Shown piece after piece: positions 10,100-22,777 of a stretch of 64,000 nucleotides of DNA; within the stretch, counting starts at the first letter, position 1, and every line of letters starts with the position of its first letter. The DNA is from Acanthornis magna (taxonomy: Eukaryota; Chordata; Aves; Passeriformes; Acanthizidae), in NCBI GenBank assembly GCA_036785705.1, contig JAWUZG010000056.1:9673001-9737000 (forward strand), in the 5' to 3' direction. The notes beneath the pieces are model-generated. The model worked only from the letters and a program-made list of their open reading frames with translations, was not told the DNA's origin and made no database searches. Both the position numbers and the translations under genes were made by a program.

Positions 10100-13000
10100 C
10101 TGAAGGCAAGAAACACAAGAGAGCTGAAGGCACTCTGGCTGTTTTCAAAGGGAGGCACTTTGTGCATATAGGTGCCCAGGTTGCTCATGAGAGTCACAGG
10201 CAGTGATGTTAATGTACCAGGGTCCAGGGCAGAGCCAGCAGTGCAGCTGAGGCGTGAGGGGAGCTGGCATTTTTGCAGGCAGGTATGAAATACTTCCATA
10301 GGTATGACAGAGATCAAAAACAGTTGCGTATAGCTGGGTTTAGCCAGATACGTAGTTTTGGGTTACATGAAACCATTACTCTCAGTCTTCCTACTGAGGT
10401 TTTGGTAATGTTTACAGCTAAATTCTGCAACAGATTTTATTCAGATTTGTTCCTGGATCTGCCTGTTTCAATGTGACATCTTATTTCAATGAGATAATCA
10501 ACAACAGGGAGACCCTTCAGCTTGATTCACTAGCACTGTCTCAGAGTCAATGGAACTGGGTGTTTCAAAGATGCAAATCTGCAAAAACAAGGTTCTGAAG
10601 CAAGGAACGTGGGCAAAATAGCCCATGCCAAATGCTTCTGAAACACCCTAAAAAAGCTGGAGGATTTGCTTAAGCATTCCAGTATCCTTCCAACACCAGT
10701 TTACAGTGACAATGGACATGTCAGAGGCCCCTGGTGCCTGGTCTGAGCTGATACAAAATCTCTTGCTTCTCTGCTGCCCTGCCTGCAGGTGTAAGAGGTG
10801 CTCCTGTCAGAGACCTGCAGCCTCCACAGCCCTTACCTTGAGGGTGTGATGATGTGCCTCATGCACCAGGATGAGTTGTTTGCCCCCAGGTGACCATGTC
10901 TTGGAGTGTTCTCAAATGCCACACCAGTTCTGTACTCTGTATCTTCCTCAACTTCCACCTCCCAATAATGCTTTCCTGGAAATGGGATCAGACTGCCCAG
11001 GATTGCAATACATCTGTGGGAGACAGACAGGAATGTGAGTTTTGGCAGGGCCTCTGAAATGCTTTCACCGTTTAGATACATTCAGGTATGTATATACCTG
11101 GACATTACATACCAATAAACAAAAGCCACTTTTGCTGTTTCCTTAGCAGTGCAGTGTGGATTTTTGACTTCAGTGAATTCCCCATGCTGAGGAGCTGACA
11201 CACAGCCTCCAGGTTTCTTTGGGACACCAAAGAAACCCTGATTTTACCTGTGGGTAGCTTTGTATAAATGGGTGCCCTGGGCACTTCAGGAAGATGGAGA
11301 ACAGCATCCCATACTGCCTGGGTTTGGTAGGAAAGTTATTACTTGCTAGAAAAGAGTGCTCTGGTGAACCCCAGCATAGCAGGGGAAAAAATCTACAGAT
11401 TTTGTATTTTCTTCCCAAACAGCCCAGGGTTTTAAATGTCACTCACCATTAGGAACTGAGCACTGTAACAGCATGAAGTTCTTGGGGCAGCTGGGGAAGA
11501 GGAGACTGCTTATGCTGTGTTTGGAGAGATTAGGAAGAACTGAACACAGTAGGAGAACTTGTAATGTGCTGGGTACCTGGGCCGTGAAATGTATGATAGG
11601 AGCCATGTAGAAAATAACTCTTAAAAGTTGTGTAGTAGAGACAAAGACAATGTACTACAGAGAGACCCTTCAGCTTAATTTACTGGCAGTCTTGAGTCAA
11701 AGGAACTGGGTGCTTTGAAGATGCAATTCTGCAAAAACACAGGTTCTGAAGCAAGAAAATTGAGCAAAATAACCCAAGCCAAATGCTTCTGAAACTCTAA
11801 GAGGGAAACGTGAGTCCTGTAAGATTACACCTCAGCTTTTTCTCAGGAAAGCTACATGGTGTATTAGCTGTCATTGTCAAGGGGGACAGCAGGTTTCAAA
11901 CACACACAACTTTTATGTTTCTATGGTAGTGTTTAAAGTTGTAAGTTACAAAGGCAAAGGATGTTTCTGGCAGACACTGAGCTCTTCTAGTTAATGCTGA
12001 GGGAGAGCTGCACTCAGCATTTGGAGAGCCTGGTGTGTGAGGGTGGGCGTGCACAGCACCATTGCTGTACTCTGCCTCTGCAGCTGCACTTGCTTAGAGC
12101 AAGTGTACAGTTCATTGCAAGTGCATGTAAATGTCTTGGGAACTGCTTAAAGGCTGCTGAAATCAGGAGTTGGACTGTGTTGCTACAGCTTGAGAAGAAA
12201 AAAGAATAATGCAAAATGGATGCACAAACATCTGTGAACAAAACGTGACCATAGTAATGAGAGTTGTAAAGCCATCAAGGCAATCTTGAGCTGGGCTGAA
12301 GAAGCTGCTGTGGTTAGGAAACTTAGTAGCTTTTAGGAGATCACACAGACTTCAGAAAGAAGAGTTTGCTGTGTAATTTCCTTGCAGTATGAATGTCAGT
12401 TATTTCAGCTTGGGAGCTTTTTTTTTCTTTTATCAGTATTTTGCCCTGAAAGAGACTTGTGAAAGTTCACAGTGGTACCAAAAGCGCAGCCTTTGAATGA
12501 GGTGAACACCAATTCTGGCTATTTACGTGAAACATAAAAGCACCCCATAGAAGTGGGATGCAATCCCATTTAAGTTTACCATGATGGCTTTAATGGAAAG
12601 AGCACCAATCTCCCAACTCTTTTCTGCCAAGCCCTCTGGTAGCACTGCATTTCCATGGAGGGACTAAGTTGTGGACTTCTGTTATCCTGCCTCTGCAGAT
12701 GCCTGTCCTGGTTATATGGTGTTTCCATGGTTCTGACTGGAAATACGCATTTTGGTAAGCTTTGTCTCTCACTTTAATGGCAAAGGCCTAATTCTTTTTT
12801 GAAAGTAATGCCTGTTGGTCCAGATAGTATCAGTTAGATCTTTCAGCAAGAGGTAAGTTTTCAGATCCCTCTCTTTTCCTTAGCATTTCTTATGGCACCT
12901 AAATACCTGTTCAAATCTAGCTCACTGTGCCAGACATGGAAGTAGGCTTGTACATAATTGTGGCTGCTGCATCTGTAATCCTCTTTAAGAACTTGCATTA

Positions 13001-16000
13001 ACTTCCAAGTTCCAAAGAGCAGCTGCAGAGAGAGATTTTGACTCAAAAAATTAATGAACTGCTGAAAGCCCCATTAGACATTTCTTGGCTTCTGTTAAAA
13101 AACCAAAGGAACTGAAATGCTTCTGTATACCTTGTAAAGCTGTTATCGTAGACAGGCAGATCACACTCTGGGTTTTCCAGTTCATCACATGAAATTGTAA
13201 ATCCATCATCTAGAATTGCCAGCAAAGGATGGGCTGTGTCCTCATTAAGGTAGAAGCAGGTGCCTGCAAGAGAAAATGCCTGAGGATAACTCCATTAACT
13301 CCTTATAGTATAAGGATTTGCAGCAAAGGTGTGGTGAAGTGTGTGGATCCACAAAAAGAGTCACCAATGTTCTGGAAAGAATCTGTGGCCGACATTGAGA
13401 GGACAAGGTCTTTCTTAAGATTTTCTAATAAATGGGTGTTTCCCAACTTAACACTGTTTAGTTTCAGCCTTGTGAAAAGCAGGGGACTTAGCCTGGTTTT
13501 GAACTCTACCAGGGTTCAAAGTTGCAGGCGTTAGGGAGGAAGTAGCTATTAAGAGATAGGGGGTCCTCCCTGCAATGGACTGTTTAATTTCAAGTAATCT
13601 TTTTTAAACACTGAAACGAGAAAGGGGGCTTAAAGGACTCTCCATGGCCTCACTCATCCATGTAAATGCTGGGCACAGTTTGAGGAGAAAGGATCCCTCA
13701 TGCTTCAGCACTTCCCTTGTCAGATCAGCCCTCAGAGAGCTAAGTCCAGCCCAGGACAAAAGTGCTTCTTCACAGAGCAGGTCTGGTGCACTGGGCTCTG
13801 AGGAGCAGCCACGAGTGGCACAGCTGCTGTTTGTAGTTGGTGCTTGTTTATCCACCCCAGAAAGGATCAAAGGCCATTCACAGAGTTGGAGGTGGGTTCT
13901 TGCAGCTGACAAATCAATTTGCATCAGCTGTTTGCATAATGTAGACTCCGAGAAGAGAAATCTCTCCATGCTAATCCCAAATGAAATCATTATAATCAAA
14001 CTGCAACTTACTTCATTGCAAATACAATACAAACAATGACAGGGCAATTACAGGCATGTGCTGCTGAAAACAAACACATGCTGTGCAAACAGAATGGGCA
14101 ATTTCAAATATTGAGTTTGGTTTAAGCAGTTGGAATACACACAAACAATGGTAACACAATGACAGTCTTCCTCTCCAGGGACTTAAGGATGAGCATTTCT
14201 TTTCTGTAGTGTCACTAATGTGTGGCAGACAGGGTTTTTACTGAAATATAACCTCATGTGGTCATCTTGGTGAAAAACTAAAATTTGCAAATCTCTCACA
14301 GAAGGTAAGGGCAGAAGAGACACAGGTACAGTGTGAAAAGATCCATGAGTGGTGTGGGAGATTTGAGATGAGGCGGTGAAGTTGCAGTGTCATTGCAGCA
14401 GTGATGAAGGTGAACACAGGTGTCTGCTAAATGACTCCAGAAAGTGCTGTCTCAGCCATACTTTCCAGCAGCACCTTCATTACATGGTAATCTCTGAAGT
14501 AAAGTAAAATCACACTACAACTTTCCTGATTGGTTTGTCAGTACTTCACAGGCTGGAAATATGTGGGTGTTGGGTTGATAATGTCTTTTAAAATGTTTAG
14601 AAATTAGTAACTTTCAAGTATCAAATGTACCAGACAGAAATAATATAAATTACAGAGTTAAAGCAATGCACTTATTGTTACAAGAAGTTGTTTTTTTCAT
14701 TCCTAAAAGGTTACCAGGTGTGTAATTAGATGTGAGAGATTAGGACCTGATCCAGAGGCCATTGAAAGCAGCAGGAATCTTGCTGTTAATATAATAGATG
14801 CTACAATAGGCTGCTGGAGCTGTTCCAAGCTGTACAGTACCTGTGGTGTCTATCAGGACAGGTTCACTTCTTTCACTGGAGCCACCCAGGTTCTGGGCTC
14901 TCACACAAATGTGATACTTTTGTGTTGGCTGGAGGTGAATTAGAACTTCACAGTTAGGGATCCCAACAATAGATCTACAGAAAATAAATCCATGGAAAAT
15001 GACAGGGTAGAGAACAAAGGTAGGCCTTTGAGATTTTTCTGAGCAGCAAAGAAGAAATTACACGATCAGCTTGTAAACCCATCAACAACATTTTACCTTG
15101 TACAGTTGTCAGGAGCATGGCAGGAGAGAGTCTGTGACAGACTGCAGATTTTTACATTTGCTTCTGCCCTTTTCCCATATGCATAATTCTTATATAGTAA
15201 TTTTTTATTAACTTTTATGCAACTGATTTTACTAAGAGGATTGTTTATAAATGTAAATTCACCAGAAGGTCATGGGTCCTTTCTTAGTCCTATCTGATGG
15301 CACACAACTGCAATGGTTTCATCTTTACAGGTCATGGACTCAATAGAAGAGTAACTCACTCAGTAATAATATCATCATTTTCTTCATCTGTCAGCTTGGA
15401 CAATTCAACCGTGTAGGAATCCACAGGGTTAATGTCTCTGGATTCCCAGCACACCAATGCTGCATTTTCACAGCTTCGGATCTTTTTATTGTTTATGGTA
15501 GGCGGTGAAGGAGCTAAAAAGTAGGTAAAAGAACAATTCTAAGCTGTTGCTTGAAGATGTTTGCAACCAACATGCTTTGAAGAATTAAAAAAATAGAAAA
15601 ATGTTGTTTACTAATACTATATAGTTAAAGAAACCTGTTGTCCCAATGGACAATAAACAGCAGGTAGAGTTATTAACAGTGCTATTTAAAGACTTAACTT
15701 GGAGTGGAAAAGTCCAAGAGAAGTAACATAAAGACTGATTACACAACTGTTTTCTATCATTAGTTTTATCTTTGTCATAAAGGTGCATCTCTTCTCTGCT
15801 CTAAGATGTCAAAGACATCTGGAACAACTACTTGAAGGTGTCACTCTGACTTGCTCAATCTGATGTCAGGATCTCACACCACGTCCTTGACTGAACTGCA
15901 GTTAAAAAGAGCAGCATAGCAGGTGAATCCACAAAAATACCTACAGGCCAATAAAAGGAGAGCTGGCATTCATCTGGCAGAACCAGAAAACTTGAACCTT

Positions 16001-19000
16001 ATTCATAGCTGGTCTACGTGCTTGCATTTAAATAATTTTGTCTCTCTGCTTCTGTTTCATCCACTCTAAAACAGGGACAGTTGGCATGATAGGCTCTCCA
16101 AATAAAAGTAGAGAAATGCTATGCAGGCAGTAGGCTTACATCAGAAAAAAGTGCCCAGAAAGCATTACTGGCATAAAATTCAGAGATGATTTTGAATTCC
16201 ACTATGAAGGTCACAAAGTCGTATAAAGAAAATATTTTTACCTGTTACATAAACTGCTCTTTCACTTGGTGGACTGACACCGGAGGCATTTAAAGCACTG
16301 ACCCAAAATTCATACTGTGTATTTGGCAACAGATCAGTAATGGTGCAGTATGTTTCTTTGACTTTCAGTGTGTGCTCTGAAACAACAACAACAAAGCATT
16401 TACAGTGCCTTTACACAGCTGCCCACTCTTCCCCAAAGCTGCATCACATAGTGGAGTTGGGGTGCATTGTTTTGTGTGCTGAGTCCAAGAGAGCTCCACC
16501 CTTTGATCTGCTGTCAGGCAGTCTTCACTATGCCTTCCTCTAAAGCAGCATAAATCACATGGGACAAGAGCTGAAGCTATTTTACTACTCATTTCTCATT
16601 ATTCATCTTATAAAATTTGGATGGAAGCTCTACTGACTTCCACTTTTGAAGGTTCTGCAAGAACAGTATTAGCAAAGGCAGTTTTGTCACAAGGCTGGGA
16701 CATTTTACGATGGTTCTCTGGTTCTTTGTGTGCCTGTGCATCTTAGGGAGTTACAGCCTATTATTAGCACTAAGATAAGCTGTAAAATCATCTGGGGGTT
16801 TCAGTGGGTGTGCTGATGATATGTTGATTTGCTCTTTAAAAATACTGTGCTTTGCAGGGGATGCAGTGCATGTGTGTCTAATGCAGTGCCCACCCTCCAG
16901 AGATCTTCCTGACTCCGTCCACTGTCCCCTTCCCATTCCTGCAGTCCCTGCTGCTGCCATGCCCTGTCTTTGCTCCTGTGATGGGTCCTGCTGCAGATGG
17001 CAGCATGGCAGACCTGGCAGGGGAAGAGGGACAAAGCAGATGGTGGTGGCAGACATGAGAGTTTTGGTGGCAGAGAGAGTGCACAGGACATGCAGAAGCA
17101 CTTTGGAATCAGCTGGCTTTGCCAGTGGAGGGCTGAGGTGTCCCCTTGGGCCCAGGCCTCCTCACCTGCTTGCTCATCACCGTGCCTCTCGTTGCTCACA
17201 GGTTTGTAGCACAGCTGGTAGCACTCCACAGTGTCATCCGAGAAGAGGCCCCAGCAAACTCTCAGTGAGGTGCCTGTTGCTGCACTGGGAGCCTGGGGAT
17301 TGATCACAGGGGCACAAGGAGCTGCAGAGGGAAAACCAGGTCAGTTTTTGAATGTATAATCATGGCATGTTGTACCTCTCCTCTCACAAAGGTGCAGGCA
17401 CAAAGCTTTGGCACTGAACAGGGTCATATTCCTCCCAGATGGAGAAAAGTCGGGAGCTGACTCTGTAAACAGTTGTAGATAATAATCAGGTCACTGGTGT
17501 GTGAGAACTAGTCTTGCTTCAAATCAAAATCAAAACAACCAAATAAATAAGCCTCAGCCTGTCCCTTCTCTGTAAATTCAGCCTCCCTCTCTGAGGCTGT
17601 TCCAGTGAGTCCAACATCTGCCAACCAGCCCGGGGATCAGGGAAAAGCTGTACAACAGGGGGTCAGCAGCACAAGCAAACAAGTACCAAATGCTGGTTTA
17701 TGTTAAGGAAACACAGTATTGGGTGTAAAAAAAGGAATATTGTTCTTTCTGGCCATTTGCGATGCACCAGAAAATATTTAAAATTTTAGGGTTTTTTTTC
17801 AGTTATTCAAAATTTGTTGATGTTTTGCTGTTTCCTGTGGATTATGGGGGGAAAATGCTTGCTAAATAGGAGAGGAATAAGTCATTGAAATCTGTTTATC
17901 AAGAGAAGCTGTGTAAATTATTTAAAGCAACCTGGTGTCCTTCTATATTTTGTTCAAGAAACTACAAGGTAAGACAAGTTATCACCAACTAAGTGTGCCT
18001 GACCCCTCAACAGAGGGGGTAATCTTCATGAGTCTTCTAGGAAATCATTCAGCAAAAGCAAGGACAAATTTAGCAGTAATTCTGGTAATTTAATATTGAA
18101 AACAAATTTTAAAAAAAAATCCAGAAATATCTTCCAGTGTCTCTGTATATATAGGCAAACAAAAAAAAATCTAGAAGAAAAACTAGGGAGCAGTTAATTC
18201 TGCCTTTGCAGACCTCCTTTAAAAGAAGTAATGTTTAATACATATCCTTACTTAAATGTAAATAGGTCTGAAATAGTGATCAGTTAGGAAGCATACCTGG
18301 AATAGCATTAATGGAGTTCATTAGTTGTTCAACTTCAGAGACATCTATGACCCTCTCTTCGAAGTCTGGCAGTGTTGAAAGCTCTAAATCCACTTCTGTC
18401 TTTAAGAATTCTTTCAGCCTGTCATTGTAAGGGAAAAAAATTAATGTCTAATTGGAAGCACCATAGTGTTGGAAATATCTTCCTATGATAACTATTTGTA
18501 AGAGAAAAAGAACAGCAGACTCCAAATTAACATCTATTTCCTTAAAACACTTCCTTCATAGCTGTACAAGCTCAGTGCCTGTTGCTTGGAGATACCTGGC
18601 CATCAATGCTCCAAGATGCCAGGGAGAGGTGGCTGCTGCTGGGACTGAGGGCCACCCTGGTGTGCTCCATAACTTTCATTATTTTGAATTTACGCTATTA
18701 CTAATTCAGGACCTCGTGGCTCTAGGTGCTGTAAATTTGAAAAAAGGGGTATCTTTTCTCAGTGTTTTCATGAACACTGTCAGTTAAGAGGGTGTTTTTT
18801 GCATATGATTTAGTGCACCTTAAAACTTCTTCCAATTGCTCCAGGATTTTTCAGTATCTGTTTTGAGCTCCCACAGCTTGACTTTCTACCCCACTATATT
18901 AATGCATAAATAAACCTGTTATAGTATATTTAGGGAGCTCAGTTTTAGTCTCATTTGTATCCAGAGCATTTCTTTCAAGAGCTTTAGCAATTCTGTTTCT

Positions 19001-22000
19001 CAGTGAAATTAGTTCCTTATGACTAAGCTGAAAACACTTATTTATTCAGGCTCTAACTCTCCTTTTGGGTTTCTTGAAATTGGATCCAAACAAGTTTTGA
19101 GTGTTAAGTTTCTTAGAGCAACTTTTCCTGATGCACTTTAAAACAAAAATACTAAATATTTCAATAGCTCCAGTGGCTCAGACAACATTTGTGTGCCTGA
19201 ACAAAGTCCAGAACATGCAAGTGTCTCCAATAACCCATCCAGTTAGCAGGAAGAAATGTGACACAAAATCCCAGACTGTGTTACTACCTGTCAACCATGG
19301 TTACTGCTGCCTGTAAGAAAAAAGAAAGAATGTTAAAGATAGAAAATCCAGAGTCAGACTACATCATGCTGTTGACCTGTCTTATATAAATTGCCCCAAA
19401 TGCAGCACTTAAGAGTGAAGTAACTGGCTCTCACCCAGGCCTGAGAACAAAGCCAGCCCTGTCTATTCAAATGGACAGATCTTGGCAGATTTTACAGTAA
19501 GATAATGAGCAATATCAGGTAGTCATCAGTGTCTGCCCATCTAGACTTTAGACTGATTCCTCCCTCAGTTGTCCAAAGTGCCAACAGATCCCTCACGAAC
19601 AAAAACCAAAATCAACTGGGCAAAAAAACTTGGTGAAATGATCTGCACTGGAGGGAGCCTGAGCAGTGCATGTAACTGGAAGATGTGCAGTCCCTGGAGA
19701 AATCTAAGCAGCTGACAACTCATGACCAATAGTTATTCACTTCTTGATGAACAGTAGTTCTTAGAGGCGATGTAAAACTGTTTACAAGCTAAGGAGAAAA
19801 TAAGGTTATTCCAGAGATGCAGAGGAATGGGAAAAGTCAGCTCATGTGAAGAACTCAGTTGGAGTCACACAGCAAACTGACCCACTGGAGTAGACTCGAA
19901 CTGTTATGAGATTTGCTTGTTGTCCAGTTCAGAAGCTACTGTCGCAGGACAGCTCAGGTTAGAGCAATCACTTATCATCAGTGAAAGTTCTCTTTTTTTT
20001 CCCAATTATTTTTCCACCTGCCAAAGAAAAATACCTTCTTGACACCACCTCAAGAGTGGGATTTCTTTCATCACTTTGCAGGAGCTCCTGATGTAATTAG
20101 TTTGGAACCTCCTGTTCAGCTGAACTTTCCTCCAAAATGAGCAAGAAAAGGAATCATTTTCTTCAGTGATTGCATCAGCCTGCCTGCTGTGAGCCCAGAA
20201 TAGAGCAAGAGAGCTGAGCCTGCACAAGGCAAGGAACACTAAGTGCTTCCAGAGTTTCCCCAGATAAGCATTTCAGCAAGATATCTTCTCTCTGAACCCC
20301 AGTGTGACTCACAAATCAATGAGCATCCAAATTACAAACTTCTGCTTCTGTGTTTTTCCCCCATTGTGTTGTCCTACTAAGTCAATGCCACCATGCCAAG
20401 CATTTGGAGCAGTGACAGCACCACAGACTAAGCATCCCAAATTGTCCCTAGCAATAAAGCTGCTTGGGACTTCTCAGATGAGGATTACTTGCAAGCAGCG
20501 AAAAGCACTTAGAAGGGGCTTTGGCGGTTAAAGCTCTTTACCTTCATAAATTCAGCTTTATCATTTTCCAGGAGAAGCTCCTGGGTTTCATCTGTCAGCT
20601 CTTTGCAGGTGTCAAGATGTTTCCCACAATGGACCAGCTGCTCATACAGAGCTTCCATCTTCTGCCTCTTCTCTTCTCCCAGTGCTTCCAGCTGTTCTTC
20701 ATACTTCTGAGCAAGCACTTGCACTGCATCGTTGTAATGTACCTCAAAGTTCTGCTCCTGCCTCCCAAAGTTTTCCTGCAAAGCATTTGAGGGTTTGTAC
20801 CTTGGCATCAAGCCTGATCCATAGGTCATCCAGAGGAAAAGCTTGCTCTGGTCTGCCTAAAATTCTCCTTACCAGGGAGGCAATGTGTCATGATTCAATT
20901 CACAAAACTAGGACACAGTACCAGTACACAGAAGCTGTAATTTGACTACTTTGCATCTTTAGGGGTTTTCTCTGATCATTCACCCCCACTGAGGCACAAA
21001 AGAGTGTTATGTTTTGTTACAGACACAAGAGCAACAAAAGTTACAAGAACAATGATGTAAGGCAACCTAAACCCAGGGGGCACTGCTAGGATATATCCTC
21101 ACCATCATCTCACAAGCGTTTTCATCAACACAGTCAAGCACATCCTTCCATGAGAGAAACCATGGCAACCCAGTGGGATCCATGGATTTGTGCTGAGGGA
21201 GCTGAGCAGCTAATGCTGGTATCCTCACTCACAGCTGGAGAAAGCATTAGGAAGGAAGATTTAAAGAGCAGGCAAGGCTTTATTGCCAGCAGCTGCCCAC
21301 AGCTCAGGCACCAATATCCTCCTGTGCCACATGCAGCAGAGAAAAGACCGTAGTGCCTTGAGTTACTGCTTCAGTTTGAACTTGCTGCCAGCTGACCTCC
21401 TTCCCCTGGGGCCAAGTTGACAGCAGCCGAGCAGGGGCACAACTCTTGAAGTCATCAGCATGAAGCAGCTGGTCCAAGGATTTGCCTGGATCTGACACTT
21501 CTGTGAATGAAGCCGAGGGAACACAGGGCTGCACTCTGGATGGACTAGTTAGATCCCAGCTCTTTGGCCATTGAAAACTAAGATGACCTGAGTGGGGGCC
21601 ACTTTATTTCTGAATGCAAATTTCTATGCAAATTATAAATGTGGTTTTACTAGCCCACTTAAAAAAAAAACATTTGGATGAGTTTTCTTGAGTACTTCAG
21701 TCTAGACAAACCCCAAGATAACTCTGTGCTCTGTTACTGTAAGTACTCACCTCATTAACAACCGAGCACTATGAATGTCAATATGACTGTCAAAACTGTT
21801 TAACCCCACTACCATAAAGTTAGCCCAAGAAAAAATGCCTTACCTCTACAGTGATGAAGATTTCCTCCAAATGGCTGGCAACATTTTCCATCTGAGCAAT
21901 CTGTTCTTCCAACTTGCACATGTTTTTATGGATCTCCTCCTACAAAACACCCAGTGTGATTCTTACTGTGTCTGAAGACTGTTTTAGAGGCACCACAGTA

Positions 22001-22777
22001 CACCTGTGTTACTCTCACCTTTTCACTTTCTACAGCATTGGGGAGCTGAGCAACCTCGTGATCCTTGTGTTCACCAAATAGTTTGTCGAAAGCTCGGATT
22101 GGTATCTTGCAGGTAGAACAAAAAACATTTGCTGCTTCCTCCTCTTCCTCCTCCTCCTCCTCACTGATAGCCTGACTGTTCCACTCATCTGACATGCCGC
22201 CACTGCTTAGGCCCTCTCTGGACCATATGTTGCTTTCAGCCTCATCATCTGCTCTGGCTTTGCTCTGGTCTTCATCTTGAGAAGCCTCATCAGGAAGTCC
22301 TTGTTGCTTTGTGCTTTGACTTTGATCTTTCACTGAAGAGCTGCTTTTTGATGTGTTATATATGGAGCCTTGTGATCCTGCTTTTTCTGTGTGAGCAGGT
22401 GGCCATCTGCTCTTCACCTTCCCCAGATGTCCTCCAAGAAGCTCAAGCTCTTTTTCTCTATCCTCATCAAGTCCATACATCTTAGCCAACTCCGCAACCT
22501 CCTTTTCCAAGTCATAGCCAACTTCTTGTGGGCGCTGAACTTTTTCACTACTCAATGCAGATTCCCTTCTCGTATCCCCCAGAGATCTGTCTCTTCGACC
22601 AGGGAGCTCTTCAGGAAAGATATCAAACCTCTCCTTTGATCCATAAAGATCCATGTGATAAAATATCAAACCTTCAGTCTCAGTGTCACTAGGCTCTGGG
22701 ACTGGTGGGGAAGCTGAATGATCGTGTGACTGGCCACTAGTCTCATAGTCTCTTGTGCTGCCAGATCTGGATGACAT
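9847..22777 (-). CDS. FSD2: Fibronectin type III and SPRY domain-containing protein 2
   Basis: Twelve coding exons join in phase to 791 codons (human protein about 749). Order of parts: an N-terminal segment sharing the FYHMDLY block with mammals (residues about 37-43); a glutamate run (206-214); a B-box-like zinc motif VFCSTC...H at about 218-242; a coiled coil over about 254-375; FN3 domains at about 412-507 and 509-603; and a C-terminal SPRY domain at about 645-785 with WEVEV and LDYE motifs. The protein is related to myospryn (CMYA5) and is known from striated muscle, where it is linked to the sarcoplasmic reticulum and ryanodine receptor; nothing in the window adds to that role. The start chosen is ATG 22777-22775. 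The exon opens at 22817 behind a clear acceptor, so at least one upstream exon exists; I expect it to be 5' UTR but could not find it. All introns are GT-AG. Confidence 0.95.
10508..10648. repeat. Repeat copy A flanking FSD2 exon 11
   Basis: About 140 bases closely resemble 11661-11799, in the same orientation. Shared blocks include GAGACCCTTCAGCTT, GGAACTGGGTG, TCTGCAAAAACA, AGGTTCTGAAGCAAG and GCCAAATGCTTCTGAAAC. I do not recognise the family. Confidence 0.75.
10837..11013 (-). CDS. FSD2: FSD2 coding exon 11 (SPRY core)
   Basis: It encodes about 59 residues carrying the SPRY signature [20 protein letters not shown] and SSWCMRH. Acceptor CTCCCACAG before 11013, donor GTAAGG after 10837. Two related repeats of about 140 bp flank this exon in the adjoining introns. 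Confidence 0.95.
11661..11799. repeat. Repeat copy B flanking FSD2 exon 11
   Basis: This is the partner of the copy at 10508-10648, about 1.15 kb away on the other side of FSD2 exon 11. Similarity stops on both sides (AGAGGGAAACG here against ACCCTAAAAAAGC there), so this is not a simple long tandem duplication of the exon. Confidence 0.75.
13131..13263 (-). CDS. FSD2: FSD2 coding exon 10 (FN3-SPRY linker, start of PRY/SPRY)
   Basis: It encodes about 44 residues from [15 protein letters not shown] to NSFT. The LNEDTAHP stretch is the PRY-like opening of the SPRY module and matches human LNKDTCHP. Ends in phase 2, donor GTATAC. Confidence 0.93.
14841..14974 (-). CDS. FSD2: FSD2 coding exon 9 (FN3 domain 2, second half)
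   Basis: It encodes about 45 residues with the SIVGIPNCE strand and the late FN3 motif [12 protein letters not shown]. Acceptor TTTTCTGTAG before 14974, donor GTACTG. Confidence 0.94.
15360..15513 (-). CDS. FSD2: FSD2 coding exon 8 (FN3 domain 2, first half)
   Basis: It encodes about 51 residues from [15 protein letters not shown] through the conserved CWES tryptophan strand and [11 protein letters not shown]. The exon ends with GA before GTGAGT, in phase 2. Confidence 0.94.
16242..16376 (-). CDS. FSD2: FSD2 coding exon 7 (FN3 domain 1, second half)
   Basis: It encodes about 45 residues with the FN3 motif [20 protein letters not shown]3-1 ends at VYVT. Acceptor TTTCAG, donor GTAAAA, phase 1 at the end. 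Confidence 0.95.
17166..17321 (-). CDS. FSD2: FSD2 coding exon 6 (FN3 domain 1, first half)
   Basis: It encodes about 52 residues, including the [20 protein letters not shown] strands and the SDDTVE motif typical of the mammalian FSD2 FN3-1. The acceptor is CTCTGCAG and the donor GTGAGG. Confidence 0.95.
18297..18418 (-). CDS. FSD2: FSD2 coding exon 5 (end of coiled coil, linker)
   Basis: It completes an arginine codon from the microexon and continues [12 protein letters not shown], then the [12 protein letters not shown] linker before the first FN3. It ends in phase 1 with donor GTATGC after 18297. Confidence 0.93.
19288..19310 (-). CDS. FSD2: FSD2 coding exon 4 (23-nt microexon)
   Basis: The exon is only 23 bases, flanked by TTTTTTCTTACAG and GTAGTA, and encodes AAVTMVD plus two bases of the next codon. 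The human protein has DAVAMADR at the same place, which confirms the exon despite its size. Skipping it would shift the frame. Confidence 0.88.
20542..20775 (-). CDS. FSD2: FSD2 coding exon 3 (coiled coil)
   Basis: It encodes 78 residues from [11 protein letters not shown] to AEFMK, the long charged helix between the B-box-like motif and FN3. The LAQKYEE and DTCKEL motifs match the mammalian protein. The exon is phase 0 at both ends, with donor GTAAAG. Confidence 0.95.
21844..21939 (-). CDS. FSD2: FSD2 coding exon 2 (coiled coil)
   Basis: It encodes 32 residues beginning [13 protein letters not shown], a heptad-like segment matching the human DEIHKNMYKLEKQ region. Both splice sites are phase 0: the acceptor is GTAG before 21939 and the donor is GTAAGG after 21844. 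Confidence 0.93.
22019..22777 (-). CDS. FSD2: FSD2 coding exon 1 (N-terminus, acidic run, B-box-like motif)
   Basis: It encodes residues 1-253. The acceptor before 22817 (pyrimidine tract, then AAG) leaves 40 bases of 5' UTR in this exon before ATG at 22777. The exon ends with a lysine codon at 22019, followed by GTGAGA. The middle, about residues 85-200, is poorly conserved and rich in S, D, E and Q, whereas the FYHMDLY block and the cysteine motif are conserved. Confidence 0.92.
22136..22162. repeat. Trinucleotide run coding the FSD2 glutamate tract
   Basis: An imperfect CTC/CTT run on the plus strand reads as GAG/GAA on the coding strand and makes nine glutamates before the B-box-like motif. 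Length variation would change only the acidic tract. Confidence 0.8.
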
